From Sphingobacterium detergens (GTDB lineage: Bacteria; Bacteroidota; Bacteroidia; Sphingobacteriales; Sphingobacteriaceae): 64,000 bases of DNA. Below, piece after piece: positions 1 through 8,272 of the stretch; position 1 is the first letter of the stretch; each line of letters begins with the position of its first letter. Under the pieces are notes generated by a model. It was not told where the DNA came from. It did no database searches and saw only the letters and a program-made list of their open reading frames with translations. Made by a program: the position numbers and the translations under genes. The DNA lies in contig NZ_RAPY01000009.1 of NCBI RefSeq assembly GCF_003610355.1, positions 51,380 to 115,379 of the forward strand. Direction: 5' to 3'.

Positions 1-1
1 G

Positions 2-457
2 CAGATTGCGGCAGGTGTAAATGCGATCCAATTATTTGATAGCTGGGCTTTGGCTTTGTCTTGGAATGATTACCGTGATTATTCACATTATTATAACAAA
101 CAGATCATCTCCAAATTGAACCGCAAGGATATTCCTGTAATATCTTTCTGTAAAGGATCATCAGTCTTTGCTCCAATGATGGTAGAGGCGCAGCCAGATG
201 TGGTTTCGATCGACTGGAATGCAGATCTTAAAAATATGAAGCAATCCTTGCCACAGGGAATAGCTGTTCAAGGGAATTTAGATCCGTTTGTACTATATGC
301 TGAAAAGCCTGTTATCAGAAAGAAAATTATAGAATTATTTGAGCGCATGCGCGGAGAGAATGGTTTTATATTCAACTTGGGACATGGTATTATGCCTGAT
401 ATTCCTTTTGATAATGTAAAATACGCAATCGAGGTTGTGAAAGAATTTCGCTATTAA
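2..457 (+). CDS. hemE: Uroporphyrinogen decarboxylase, C-terminal part (partial)
   Basis: C-terminal ~151 residues of the cytoplasmic haem-pathway enzyme that decarboxylates uroporphyrinogen III to coproporphyrinogen III. The frame is open through the left edge. It reads the family motif IQLFDSWA near the start, then VQGNLDP and FNLGHGI followed by PDIPFDNV, all typical of HemE near its C-terminus. The TTG at 50 is an internal codon, not a start, because conserved family sequence lies upstream of it. The N-terminal half is outside the window. A hairpin with a T-run follows at 527-559. The gene is complete at its 3' end and shows no sign of damage. Confidence 0.93.
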   Translation, partial: QIAAGVNAIQLFDSWALALSWNDYRDYSHYYNKQIISKLNRKDIPVISFCKGSSVFAPMMVEAQPDVVSIDWNADLKNMKQSLPQGIAVQGNLDPFVLYAEKPVIRKKIIELFERMRGENGFIFNLGHGIMPDIPFDNVKYAIEVVKEFRY

Positions 458-526
458 ACTTTTGATTGGAAAAAGTTCTAAAAAAACGAAACAAGATTTT
501 GGATAAACATCCGATCGAGAAGAAAG

Positions 527-559
527 AAGACTTGCTATAACCAGCAGGTCTTTTTTTTT
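527..559 (+). terminator. Rho-independent terminator after hemE
   Basis: Inverted repeat 527-536 / 543-552 (10 bp including one G-T pair, 6-nt loop) followed directly by a run of T. It sits 70 nt after the hemE stop codon and before the next promoter region. Confidence 0.75.
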
Positions 560-734
560 GAGCAAGAGATGGCAGTTGGAATAGTGAAAAAGTTTTTTTT
601 ATTGTTTTATAATGCATTAAAATGCGTGTTATCATGGACATGGTGAAAATTCGTGCAAAATATGTTAAAATGAGCACACTTACTTTTTTTGTAAATCTTG
701 TTTTATTTTATAGCTTAGTCGCAAAACCTATTAA

Positions 735-1331
735 ATGAGTAAAAATACCTTGATGGATGGACTGCTGATTAATGAAGAAGCGCTGGAAGAAGTGTTTCAT
801 CATTATTTTGATGAGCTATGCCGTTTTTTAGGGTATTATACGCGTGATGTACAGTTGGTGGAGGACTGTTTGCAGGATGTGTTTGTTAAACTATGGGAAG
901 ATCGGGATCAAATCCATATTTTCCATGTCAAGACCTATCTTTATCGGGCTGCCCGTAACCGTGTACTCAATGCTTTACGCAATGAAAGTGCACGTACTGC
1001 TCATTTGGAGCGTTGGTTTAAGGAGGAAATGACCCGCCAGGAAGCAGAAGAGTGTATCAATATGGAGGAGTTTTCCCTTGTTTATCAGGAAGCTATTGGC
1101 AAATTGCCTGAAAAATGTAAAATCATCTATCAATACTGTAAGGAAGAACAGAAGACCTATCAGCAGGTCGCCCAAGAACTGCAAATATCCATCAAGACAG
1201 TCGAAAATCAGATGTCCATTGCGTCTAAAAAAATACGGGCACATATACTTGAACGCTATCAAATACTGTATCCAGATTCGATTTTATTGGTTTTAACAAT
1301 GTGTGGTGCAGGTCTTTCCGTACTCGTTTAA
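735..1331 (+). CDS. ECF-type RNA polymerase sigma factor (FecI/SusC-associated)
   Basis: 198-residue sigma-70 family factor of the extracytoplasmic-function group. Region 2 is visible around residues 25-60 (core-binding segment with VEDCLQDVFVKLWE) and region 4 around residues 125-180, with a helix-turn-helix of the form TYQQVAQELQISIKTVENQM. The C-terminal end is hydrophobic (LLVLTMCGAG), a common feature of Bacteroidota members of this group. It is followed by a FecR-type anti-sigma gene and a SusC/SusD pair, so it most likely directs transcription of the downstream uptake genes when the SusC receptor binds its ligand. The ATG start at 735 gives the normal family length. Confidence 0.93.
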   Translation: MSKNTLMDGLLINEEALEEVFHHYFDELCRFLGYYTRDVQLVEDCLQDVFVKLWEDRDQIHIFHVKTYLYRAARNRVLNALRNESARTAHLERWFKEEMTRQEAEECINMEEFSLVYQEAIGKLPEKCKIIYQYCKEEQKTYQQVAQELQISIKTVENQMSIASKKIRAHILERYQILYPDSILLVLTMCGAGLSVLV

Positions 1332-1349
1332 ATATTTTAAAAAAAACAA

Positions 1350-1406
1350 AAAACCTTTTAGGGGTTTTCTCCGCTCTAGGTGTCTATTTGTCGTAAACCC
1401 AAAATA
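1350..1406 (+). promoter_or_regulatory. Sigma/FecR junction with small hairpin
   Basis: The 75-nt gap between the sigma and anti-sigma genes holds a short stem (1350-1355 / 1363-1368, AAAACC with GGTTTT, 7-nt loop) and then a GC-richer stretch containing GGTGTCTA before the FecR start. There is no long T-run after the stem, so it is a weak candidate for partial termination or mRNA processing between the two genes. Function is inferred only. Confidence 0.35.
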
Positions 1407-2423
1407 ATGAATAGCAGTTATAAGCCGTCACTGGAGCAATTAGTTCGATATCTAAAAAAAGAGAGTGATGTAAAGGAAAATGAAGCGATTGTAGCTTGGC
1501 TCGATTCAAGTGAACAAAATCGTCATTATCTTTTGCAGCTGGAAAACGAATGGATACATCTCAAAGAACCGCCACTGATCATCGGTCGGGCAGATCGACC
1601 ACGGATATGGGACAAAATCCAAGATCGTATCCAACCTGTCGTAAAAACTATTGTTTTTGACCGTAACCGTTTTTGGTGGTTGGTCACTGCTGCTGCGATT
1701 CTTATTTTTCTGTCAGGAACATTGGGAACGTATTTTATTCAGCGTAATATTTTGATGAATACATCTTCGCAGGAGCAGACAACTGTTTATACGGCTTTAG
1801 GGCAAAAGTCACAGGTTATATTACCGGATGGATCAAAAGCTTGGTTAAATGCGGGAACAAAGATGAGCTATTCGCATGCATTCAATCAACATGATCGCAA
1901 GATTACACTCGAAGGCGAGGCATTTTTTGATGTTGTGAAAAAAGAAAATATGCCTTTCACTGTGCAGACTTCCCATTTGGATGTTGTGGTGAAAGGAACT
2001 GCTTTCGATGTTTCGGCCTATGCGGATGATGCCAAGATAGAGGTGTCGCTGTTGCGTGGAAAAGTTGCGATAAAAGATAAAAGAGGACAATTGATCGGAG
2101 AATTAAAACCTAATGATTGGATCCAATTGGATAAACGGACTGGTCGGTATACGCAGATACGACAATTGGACGCGGTACAATATAGCACCTGGAAATCTGA
2201 GGAACTTGTTTTTGAGAACGAATCTTTGGAAAGTGTTCTTAAGAAATTGGAACGTTGGTATGGTGTCGATATTACTTGGAGGGGAGCAGAGTCCGATAGA
2301 CATTATACATTCAAAGTGAAAACAGAAAGTTTACGAGAAATTTTGGAATTGATCAATGTCATTACACCAATCCAATATACAATAGCAGGCAAATCTGTTG
2401 CTATAGTTTCAAAAAAACGATAA
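1407..2423 (+). CDS. FecR family anti-sigma factor / transmembrane sensor
   Basis: 338-residue single-pass inner-membrane protein. It has a cytoplasmic N-terminal segment (~1-88) that should bind the ECF sigma factor, one transmembrane helix (~89-111, rich in Leu/Ile/Ala), a periplasmic FecR domain (~125-215, with LPDGSKAWLNAGT and EGEAFFDV motifs), and a C-terminal DUF4974 secretin-like domain (~255-335, VFENESLESVLKKLERWYG). An in-frame GTG at 1380 would add nine residues, but the ATG at 1407 starts the normal family N-terminus. It links the STN domain of the SusC-type receptor encoded next door to the sigma factor encoded upstream, as in Fec-type transenvelope signalling. Confidence 0.92.
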   Translation: MNSSYKPSLEQLVRYLKKESDVKENEAIVAWLDSSEQNRHYLLQLENEWIHLKEPPLIIGRADRPRIWDKIQDRIQPVVKTIVFDRNRFWWLVTAAAILIFLSGTLGTYFIQRNILMNTSSQEQTTVYTALGQKSQVILPDGSKAWLNAGTKMSYSHAFNQHDRKITLEGEAFFDVVKKENMPFTVQTSHLDVVVKGTAFDVSAYADDAKIEVSLLRGKVAIKDKRGQLIGELKPNDWIQLDKRTGRYTQIRQLDAVQYSTWKSEELVFENESLESVLKKLERWYGVDITWRGAESDRHYTFKVKTESLREILELINVITPIQYTIAGKSVAIVSKKR

Positions 2424-2471
2424 TCAAAAATTGATGATGTAAACTACTTAAAACAAAATATACCAAAAATT

Positions 2472-5400
2472 ATGAAAAAGAAACCTATTCTGATGAGTCT
2501 TTTACTCCTCAGCCAGACCTTCTTTGCTGTAAACGCGCAGCAAGTATCGGGCAAAAAGGAGTCTTCAAATCTTAAGTCACTTATCGAGATTGTTGAAAAG
2601 AAGTATGGCTATTCATTTATGTTCAGTAATTCAGATGTGGATGTCAAGACACCACTTTTCTATGATAGTCAGGCAAGCAGCTTGGAAGCATTGTTGAAAG
2701 ATGCGTTACAAGAGAGCTCGATTACATACGACATTACGGGGAAACGGATTTTATTAAAACGTAAGGTTGCAAATAAACAGCAAACAGGGCAAGTAAAAGG
2801 AACTGTAGTAAATGAAAAAGGTGAACCATTACCCGGTGTGAGTATACATGCTTCGGGCAGTGGAAAAACCGTTGCGACAGATCTTTCAGGCATTTTTTCT
2901 CTAGAAGTGAATGCGAAGGACTTACTTCAGGTTAGCTATGTAGGTTACCAAAACCAACAAATTAATGTACAGGCAGGGAAAGATGTTGATATCACCTTAA
3001 CTAGTGGAAATAGAGAACTTGACGAAGTCGTTGTGATCGGATATGGTACTTTAAAGAAGTCTGATGTCACGGGTGCAATAGCAAGTATTAGCACAAAAGA
3101 TCTGGCAAAACGTGCAACAACAAACCCTGCTGAGGCATTACAAGGGGTGGCTGCCGGTGTCAATGTACAGAAAAATAGCGGTATTGCTGGAGCGGGAGTG
3201 CAGGTCAAGATCCGTGGGGTCAATACCTTTGGCAGTAATGAGCCGCTGTATATCATAGATGGTTTCCCAGGTACAATCAGTAATGTCAACCCCAATGATA
3301 TTGAGAGCATGGAAGTTCTCAAAGATGGTGCGGCTGCCGCAATATATGGTTCTGTGGCCGCCAATGGAGTTGTTATCGTCACAACGAAAGCCGGTAAAGC
3401 CGGAAAAATTCTTGTAGACATCAATAGCTTTACGAATGTAACAGAAACATCCAATCGACTAAAAGTACTCGATGCTGACGGTTATGTAAAAGTGCACCGT
3501 CAAATGTATGACGAATACAATAAGTATGCTACGACGCCAGTCAAACTTCCTGATTATATCAACAAGCCAGGTACCAATAATACCGATTGGCAAGAGGAGG
3601 TGTTCCGTACAGGACTTTCTACAGCGAATAGCGTCGCCATCAGAGGCGGACAAGACAATACCCGCTATTCCCTGTCAGCGAACTTAAGTAATGACAAAGG
3701 TGTCGTTATCGCGAACGATTTCAAAAAGGAAAATGTCCGTATGAAATTGGGAACCAAGAAGAATATCTTCACCGTGGAAGGAAATATGGCCTATACAAAT
3801 TCCAAATACCATGGACCTAATTTTAGTCTAAAAGAAGCCTATATGATTTCACCTTTGGTACCAGTGTATGACTCGGCGGAAAAAGGTGGTTTTGGTTTGA
3901 CAAATTGGGGTGGTATTCCAAATAATGTCAATGTGATTGCCGACGAACATTATAAAACAAGCTGGACAAAAAAGCAGGATTTCGCCGGAAATGCTTTTGT
4001 TAGCGTGGATATCATGAAAGGCTTAACCTTTAAAACAAGTTACGCTTTTAACGCGATCAATACACAAAATTATTACCATTATCCTCCATTCGCCTCGGAT
4101 GAAAAGAACCCGTATGAATTTCCTTTTTATTGGGAGGGACGCAGCTATTGGCAGGAACAGGTCTTTGATAATCTCCTGAACTATAAAACAGAATTTGGAA
4201 AACATAGTTTAAATGCGCTTTTGGGTAGTTCGTTGAATATGCAGGAATCCAATTGGAATAATGTAGGCGTTGAAGGAAAGAAGATTGTATACTCGGTTGA
4301 GAATGGTAAACTGATGAGCAAGGAAAGTGCCGAGGGATTTTTGGATCCCAATTTCATGACGATCAGTTCGGGACAAGGTGGAACATTCTCCGCGGATGGT
4401 TCTAAATATGACTATAACCGCATGTCTATCTTTGGTCGTGTCAATTACTCTTATGCCGACCGTTACCTTGTACAGTTAACCTTACGCCGTGATGGTTCAT
4501 CCAAATTTGGAAAGGATAGCCGATATGGAAGTTTTCCTTCAATAGCATTGGGTTGGAAGATCGATGAGGAATCATTCTTCCCGAAAGAATCCTTTGTGTC
4601 GAATCTGAAATTAAGGGGAAGCTGGGGAAAACTCGGAAATGAGGTCGCTTTGGGGTACTACGACCACCAGGCACTGATCAGTACCTACAATAATTTGTAC
4701 ATGGGATATGTGCGCGGAAGTGGCAATCCTTGGCCAGGTAGTATTGCAATGGGGCTTGAGAATCGACTGTTGAGCTGGGAGACCACAGAGTCTAAAAACA
4801 TAGGAGCAGACTTTGGTCTATTCAATAATGTATTAAAAGGTTCGGTAAATTACTTTATCAAGACCACCAATGATCTTTTGATCACTAAGAAAGTTGCTCC
4901 ATCTGCAGGTTTGGAAGATCCGACATTAAATGTTGGGAAGATCCGAAACTCGGGTTTTGAGCTTGAACTCAAGTATGCAAATCGGAAAAATGAGTTTCAA
5001 TACGATATTGGATTAAATCTTTCAACCCTCAAAAATAAGGTCGTCAGCCTCGCTAATGAAGACCAGATTCTTTTGGGAAATGGTCTAAAATTCGATACTG
5101 AACATTTTCCGAATCAGACTCGTGTAGGATATCCGATTGGAGGATTCTTCCTTTACCAAACCGATGGTATCTTTCAGAGCATGGAGGAGGTGAACAAACA
5201 TGTCAACAAGGAGGGGAAATTACTACAAGATAATGCCAAGCCGGGCGATATCCGTTTTGTCGATGTCGATGGTAATGGTGTGATTGATGATGAAGACAAG
5301 AAATACAGTGGTACGGGGATTCCTAAATTGGAAGTAGGTTTGAATCTCGGTGCTTCTTACAAAGGCTTTGATTTTTCTGCATTGATCGGAAGTGGCTGGG

Positions 5401-5834
5401 GCCATAAACTCTATAATGGGAATCGCTACTTTTTTGAAGCCATGAGTTCTGGATCCAACTTTTTGAGCAGTACGTTAAATGCATGGACCGAAAATAACCG
5501 GGATACCGATGTTCCGCGTGCTGTATTACAAGATCCAAATGGAAACAGCCGTGAGTCCACACGCTTTTTGGAATCGGGTAACTTTATTAGACTACGTCAG
5601 CTACAGATCGGGTATACTTTACCTAAAAATCTATTGCATGCGATCCGTTCAGAAAATCTACGGTTTTATATCAGTGGACAGAATATATATACCTGGACAA
5701 AATACAAGGGAATTGATCCTGAGTTTGCACCATCTGGAGTTAACAATAAATCTAGTGTGTTGAATACAGGGGTAGACCGTTATATTTTTCCATTTACCAA
5801 GTCCTATTCCTTTGGAGTTCAATTTACATTTTAA
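2472..5834 (+). CDS. SusC/RagA family TonB-dependent transporter with STN signalling domain
   Basis: 1120-residue outer-membrane transporter. Visible parts in order: signal peptide (~1-22), STN domain (~30-105) for contact with FecR, a carboxypeptidase-regulatory-like domain (~108-180, GTVVNEKGEPLPGVSI), a TonB-box-like ELDEVVVIGYGT, a plug domain with IRGVNTFGSNEPLYIIDG, and a long 22-strand-type barrel ending in an aromatic Phe (GVQFTF). It imports large substrates together with the SusD protein encoded 41 nt downstream. The STN domain and the upstream sigma/FecR genes show it is also the ligand sensor that switches on the locus. Length and architecture are normal. The substrate cannot be read from the sequence. 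Confidence 0.96.
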   Translation: MKKKPILMSLLLLSQTFFAVNAQQVSGKKESSNLKSLIEIVEKKYGYSFMFSNSDVDVKTPLFYDSQASSLEALLKDALQESSITYDITGKRILLKRKVANKQQTGQVKGTVVNEKGEPLPGVSIHASGSGKTVATDLSGIFSLEVNAKDLLQVSYVGYQNQQINVQAGKDVDITLTSGNRELDEVVVIGYGTLKKSDVTGAIASISTKDLAKRATTNPAEALQGVAAGVNVQKNSGIAGAGVQVKIRGVNTFGSNEPLYIIDGFPGTISNVNPNDIESMEVLKDGAAAAIYGSVAANGVVIVTTKAGKAGKILVDINSFTNVTETSNRLKVLDADGYVKVHRQMYDEYNKYATTPVKLPDYINKPGTNNTDWQEEVFRTGLSTANSVAIRGGQDNTRYSLSANLSNDKGVVIANDFKKENVRMKLGTKKNIFTVEGNMAYTNSKYHGPNFSLKEAYMISPLVPVYDSAEKGGFGLTNWGGIPNNVNVIADEHYKTSWTKKQDFAGNAFVSVDIMKGLTFKTSYAFNAINTQNYYHYPPFASDEKNPYEFPFYWEGRSYWQEQVFDNLLNYKTEFGKHSLNALLGSSLNMQESNWNNVGVEGKKIVYSVENGKLMSKESAEGFLDPNFMTISSGQGGTFSADGSKYDYNRMSIFGRVNYSYADRYLVQLTLRRDGSSKFGKDSRYGSFPSIALGWKIDEESFFPKESFVSNLKLRGSWGKLGNEVALGYYDHQALISTYNNLYMGYVRGSGNPWPGSIAMGLENRLLSWETTESKNIGADFGLFNNVLKGSVNYFIKTTNDLLITKKVAPSAGLEDPTLNVGKIRNSGFELELKYANRKNEFQYDIGLNLSTLKNKVVSLANEDQILLGNGLKFDTEHFPNQTRVGYPIGGFFLYQTDGIFQSMEEVNKHVNKEGKLLQDNAKPGDIRFVDVDGNGVIDDEDKKYSGTGIPKLEVGLNLGASYKGFDFSALIGSGWGHKLYNGNRYFFEAMSSGSNFLSSTLNAWTENNRDTDVPRAVLQDPNGNSRESTRFLESGNFIRLRQLQIGYTLPKNLLHAIRSENLRFYISGQNIYTWTKYKGIDPEFAPSGVNNKSSVLNTGVDRYIFPFTKSYSFGVQFTF

Positions 5835-5875
5835 GACTTGGGTATTTATTGTATCATAATTAAAGAAACTAGAAG

Positions 5876-7399
5876 ATGAAAAAGAATAGAACAAATTATA
5901 AATGGATTCTTGGTATTGCTTGCGTGCTAAGCACGACATTGTCCTGCAGCGATAAATTGGATTTAACATCACCGGACAAACTTACTTCAGATAACTTCTG
6001 GCGTAATGCCGAGGATGCTGAGTCTGGACTTTCTGCTGCCTATTCGCAGTTGGAAGCAGCAACTGATGTATGGGAATTTGCGGAGGTAAAATTTCCGGTC
6101 GAGGCTTATCGTGAAGATGCTTGTGAAATCGGTAGCGATGCATTGAACTATCAAACCTGGGTAGAACTCTATAATTTTACCTATACCAATGGTAATAGTC
6201 AATTTACGGCCTATTGGAGTAAAGCATATCGCGGTATTTCTTATGCAAATCAAGTGATAGAGAAGACCGCACCGATTGAAATGGATGCAAATAAGAAAAA
6301 TCAGATTATTGCCGAAGCAAAGTTCTTACGCGCCTATTACCATTTGAAACTATTGCTTAACTGGGAGAAGATCGTTGTACGTGATCAATATATCACCAGC
6401 GAAGGAAAGATTAACAAGGCCTTATCTACACGTGATGAAGCGTGGGCTTTTATTATCGGGGATCTGGAGGCTGCGGTGGGCAATTTACCTGTGAAACAGG
6501 AGGCGGCCAATGTTGGTCGAGCTACAAGAGGGGCGGCGAATGCTTACCTTGGCTACAGCTACTTAACATCAGCATATGAAAATACGGCCAAGAAAGAGGA
6601 ACTTCTTGGAAAAGCTGAACAGGCCTTTAAAGCCGTATCAGGGTATAACCTGGAAAAAGATTTCCTGTCTATGTTTGACGGTACCAATAAAAATAGTGCA
6701 GAATCTATTTTTGAGCTTCAATTTACTGATAATACCGCAAATGGTGCGAGTTACCGCACAGCACTGCATAAGTGGATCGCTGTAGGAGAGTTGGGCGGTT
6801 GGGATGAAATCTTACCGAGCAAGATGCTCTTAAACGAATTTAAAAAGGAGGGTAAGATCGCTACAACAGGACGTTATGACTCACGTATGTACCAGACCGT
6901 ATTCTGTAATGATCCTTATTTTAATGATTTGAAGAATGGAGGAGTTTATGGCTTTACCTACGATGAAATATTTGGTGCCGGATCTGACCGGGCAAGTTTC
7001 AGAAAGTATTTACCACGAACAGCAGCCGATTTAGATAAGTCCCGCACAGCAGTCAATCTTCCATTGATGCGTTATGCTGATGTGTTGCTGTTATTGGCTG
7101 AAACCTTAAATGAACGTAATCGTCCTGCAGATGCCATCCCTTTGATCAATCAGGTACGCCAGCGGGCAGATATGCCGGCACTTCCTTTGAATTTGTCTGT
7201 TACCGAAGTCAAAAAACGTATCGAACATGAGCGTATCGTGGAGTTTGCCTTGGAAAATACCCGATTCTACGATATGAGAAGATGGGGGAAAGCGAAAGAA
7301 GCATTGCAAGCTATTGGTCGGAATAGTTTTGATCCGGCTAAGCACAACTTTTATCCTGTTCCATTATTGGAGATTAAGTCAAATGATAAAATTAATTAA
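5876..7399 (+). CDS. RagB/SusD family nutrient-binding lipoprotein
   Basis: 507-residue surface lipoprotein that caps the SusC channel and captures substrate. A lipobox ends at Cys24 (TLSC). The N-terminal KLDLTSPDKLTSDNFWRNAEDAE and the tetratricopeptide-like core (IIAEAKFLRAYYHLKLL) are typical SusD features, and the C-terminal part carries the usual NQVRQRADMP and ERIVEFALENTRFYDMRRW motifs. The next gene begins 5 nt after its stop, so the transporter pair and the genes that follow are probably one transcript. Confidence 0.95.
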   Translation: MKKNRTNYKWILGIACVLSTTLSCSDKLDLTSPDKLTSDNFWRNAEDAESGLSAAYSQLEAATDVWEFAEVKFPVEAYREDACEIGSDALNYQTWVELYNFTYTNGNSQFTAYWSKAYRGISYANQVIEKTAPIEMDANKKNQIIAEAKFLRAYYHLKLLLNWEKIVVRDQYITSEGKINKALSTRDEAWAFIIGDLEAAVGNLPVKQEAANVGRATRGAANAYLGYSYLTSAYENTAKKEELLGKAEQAFKAVSGYNLEKDFLSMFDGTNKNSAESIFELQFTDNTANGASYRTALHKWIAVGELGGWDEILPSKMLLNEFKKEGKIATTGRYDSRMYQTVFCNDPYFNDLKNGGVYGFTYDEIFGAGSDRASFRKYLPRTAADLDKSRTAVNLPLMRYADVLLLLAETLNERNRPADAIPLINQVRQRADMPALPLNLSVTEVKKRIEHERIVEFALENTRFYDMRRWGKAKEALQAIGRNSFDPAKHNFYPVPLLEIKSNDKIN

Positions 7400-7404
7400 G
7401 GAGC

Positions 7405-7680
7405 ATGTTTACCGTTTTTTTTGTCATGCTTTTAGGTGTAGGAATAGGGATAGGACTTCGGTCCTTTCCTATTCTTAAACATACAGGTATTCTTGTCCGA
7501 TTGGTCATATTTGCCTTACTGTTTCTTCTGGGACGAGAGGTCGGACAAAATCCAAAAATAGTAGACAATCTTGATACATTGGGGTTGCAAGCTATACTGA
7601 TCACATTGGCCGGAGTCGCTGGAAGTGTTCTTTGCTCATGGTTCGTTTACCGTTTATTCTTTAGCAAACATGAAAGGTAG
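7405..7680 (+). CDS. LysO-type lysine exporter, N-terminal subunit
   Basis: 91-residue membrane protein with about three hydrophobic segments. It resembles the N-terminal third of LysO (YbjE), the inner-membrane L-lysine exporter that in E. coli is one ~299-residue chain. Motifs such as GIGLRSFP and FALLFLLGREVGQNP fit that family. It overlaps the next gene by 11 nt (stop 7678-7680, next ATG 7670), and the two products add up to 292 residues, so together they equal one LysO. Two-ORF versions are, as I recall, common in Bacteroidota, so this is more likely a natural split than a frameshift. Its position between susD and a glycosidase is unusual. Confidence 0.78.
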   Translation: MFTVFFVMLLGVGIGIGLRSFPILKHTGILVRLVIFALLFLLGREVGQNPKIVDNLDTLGLQAILITLAGVAGSVLCSWFVYRLFFSKHER

Positions 7681-8272
7681 TTTGATCATTCTCGCATTTT
7701 TTGTCGTGGGTGTTTTTGTCGGTTTCAAGGGAATTATTCCAGCCGAATTGTTGAAAGAAGAATGGAATACTTATGTCCTCTATGCATTGATGTTGTTGGT
7801 TGGGGTTACCATTGGTTATGATAGGGAACTCTTGATATCTCTACGAAAAGTTAATTTAAGCATCGTGCTCGTTCCCCTGGCAACTATCGTTGGAACATTG
7901 ATAGGTACGTTTATCATCAGTTTCTTTATCCGCGACTGGAATGCCGCTGAAAGTATGGCTGTAGGATCTGGATTTGGTTACTACTCTTTATCAAGTATTT
8001 TTATTACACAATATAAGGGTGTCACATTGGGAACTATAGCATTGATGTCGAATTTGATGCGTGAATTAATGGCGCTATTGATGGCCCCATTAGCTCGAAA
8101 ATGGTTTGGCCCGCTGGCGCCGATTTCTGTTGCAGGCGCCACAAGTATGGATACTGCATTACCCATTATCACACAATACTCCGGCAAACAATATGTTCTC
8201 GTTGCGATCATCCATGGTATATTGATTGACCTCAGTGTACCCTTTTTAGTTACTTTTTTTTGTTATTTATGA
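7670..8272 (+). CDS. LysO-type lysine exporter, C-terminal subunit
   Basis: 200-residue inner-membrane protein with about six hydrophobic helices, matching the main part of LysO: GSGFGYYSLSSIFI, NLMRELMALLMAPL and GATSMDTALPII are the conserved blocks (glycines, the RE pair and the Asp in SMD). The ATG at 7670 was chosen because it starts the first helix and lies inside the end of the upstream LysO half, which suggests translational coupling. The longer in-frame start at 7625 lies deep inside the previous gene. Its stop codon overlaps the next start as ATGA, tying it to the glycosidase gene. It would export lysine or a related basic amino acid. Confidence 0.82.
   Translation: MKGSLIILAFFVVGVFVGFKGIIPAELLKEEWNTYVLYALMLLVGVTIGYDRELLISLRKVNLSIVLVPLATIVGTLIGTFIISFFIRDWNAAESMAVGSGFGYYSLSSIFITQYKGVTLGTIALMSNLMRELMALLMAPLARKWFGPLAPISVAGATSMDTALPIITQYSGKQYVLVAIIHGILIDLSVPFLVTFFCYL

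Noticed and set aside
7405..8272. LysO as a pseudogene broken by a frameshift
   Set aside because: Both ORFs keep good starts, conserved motifs and a neat 11-nt overlap, and split LysO genes are, as I recall, usual in this phylum.
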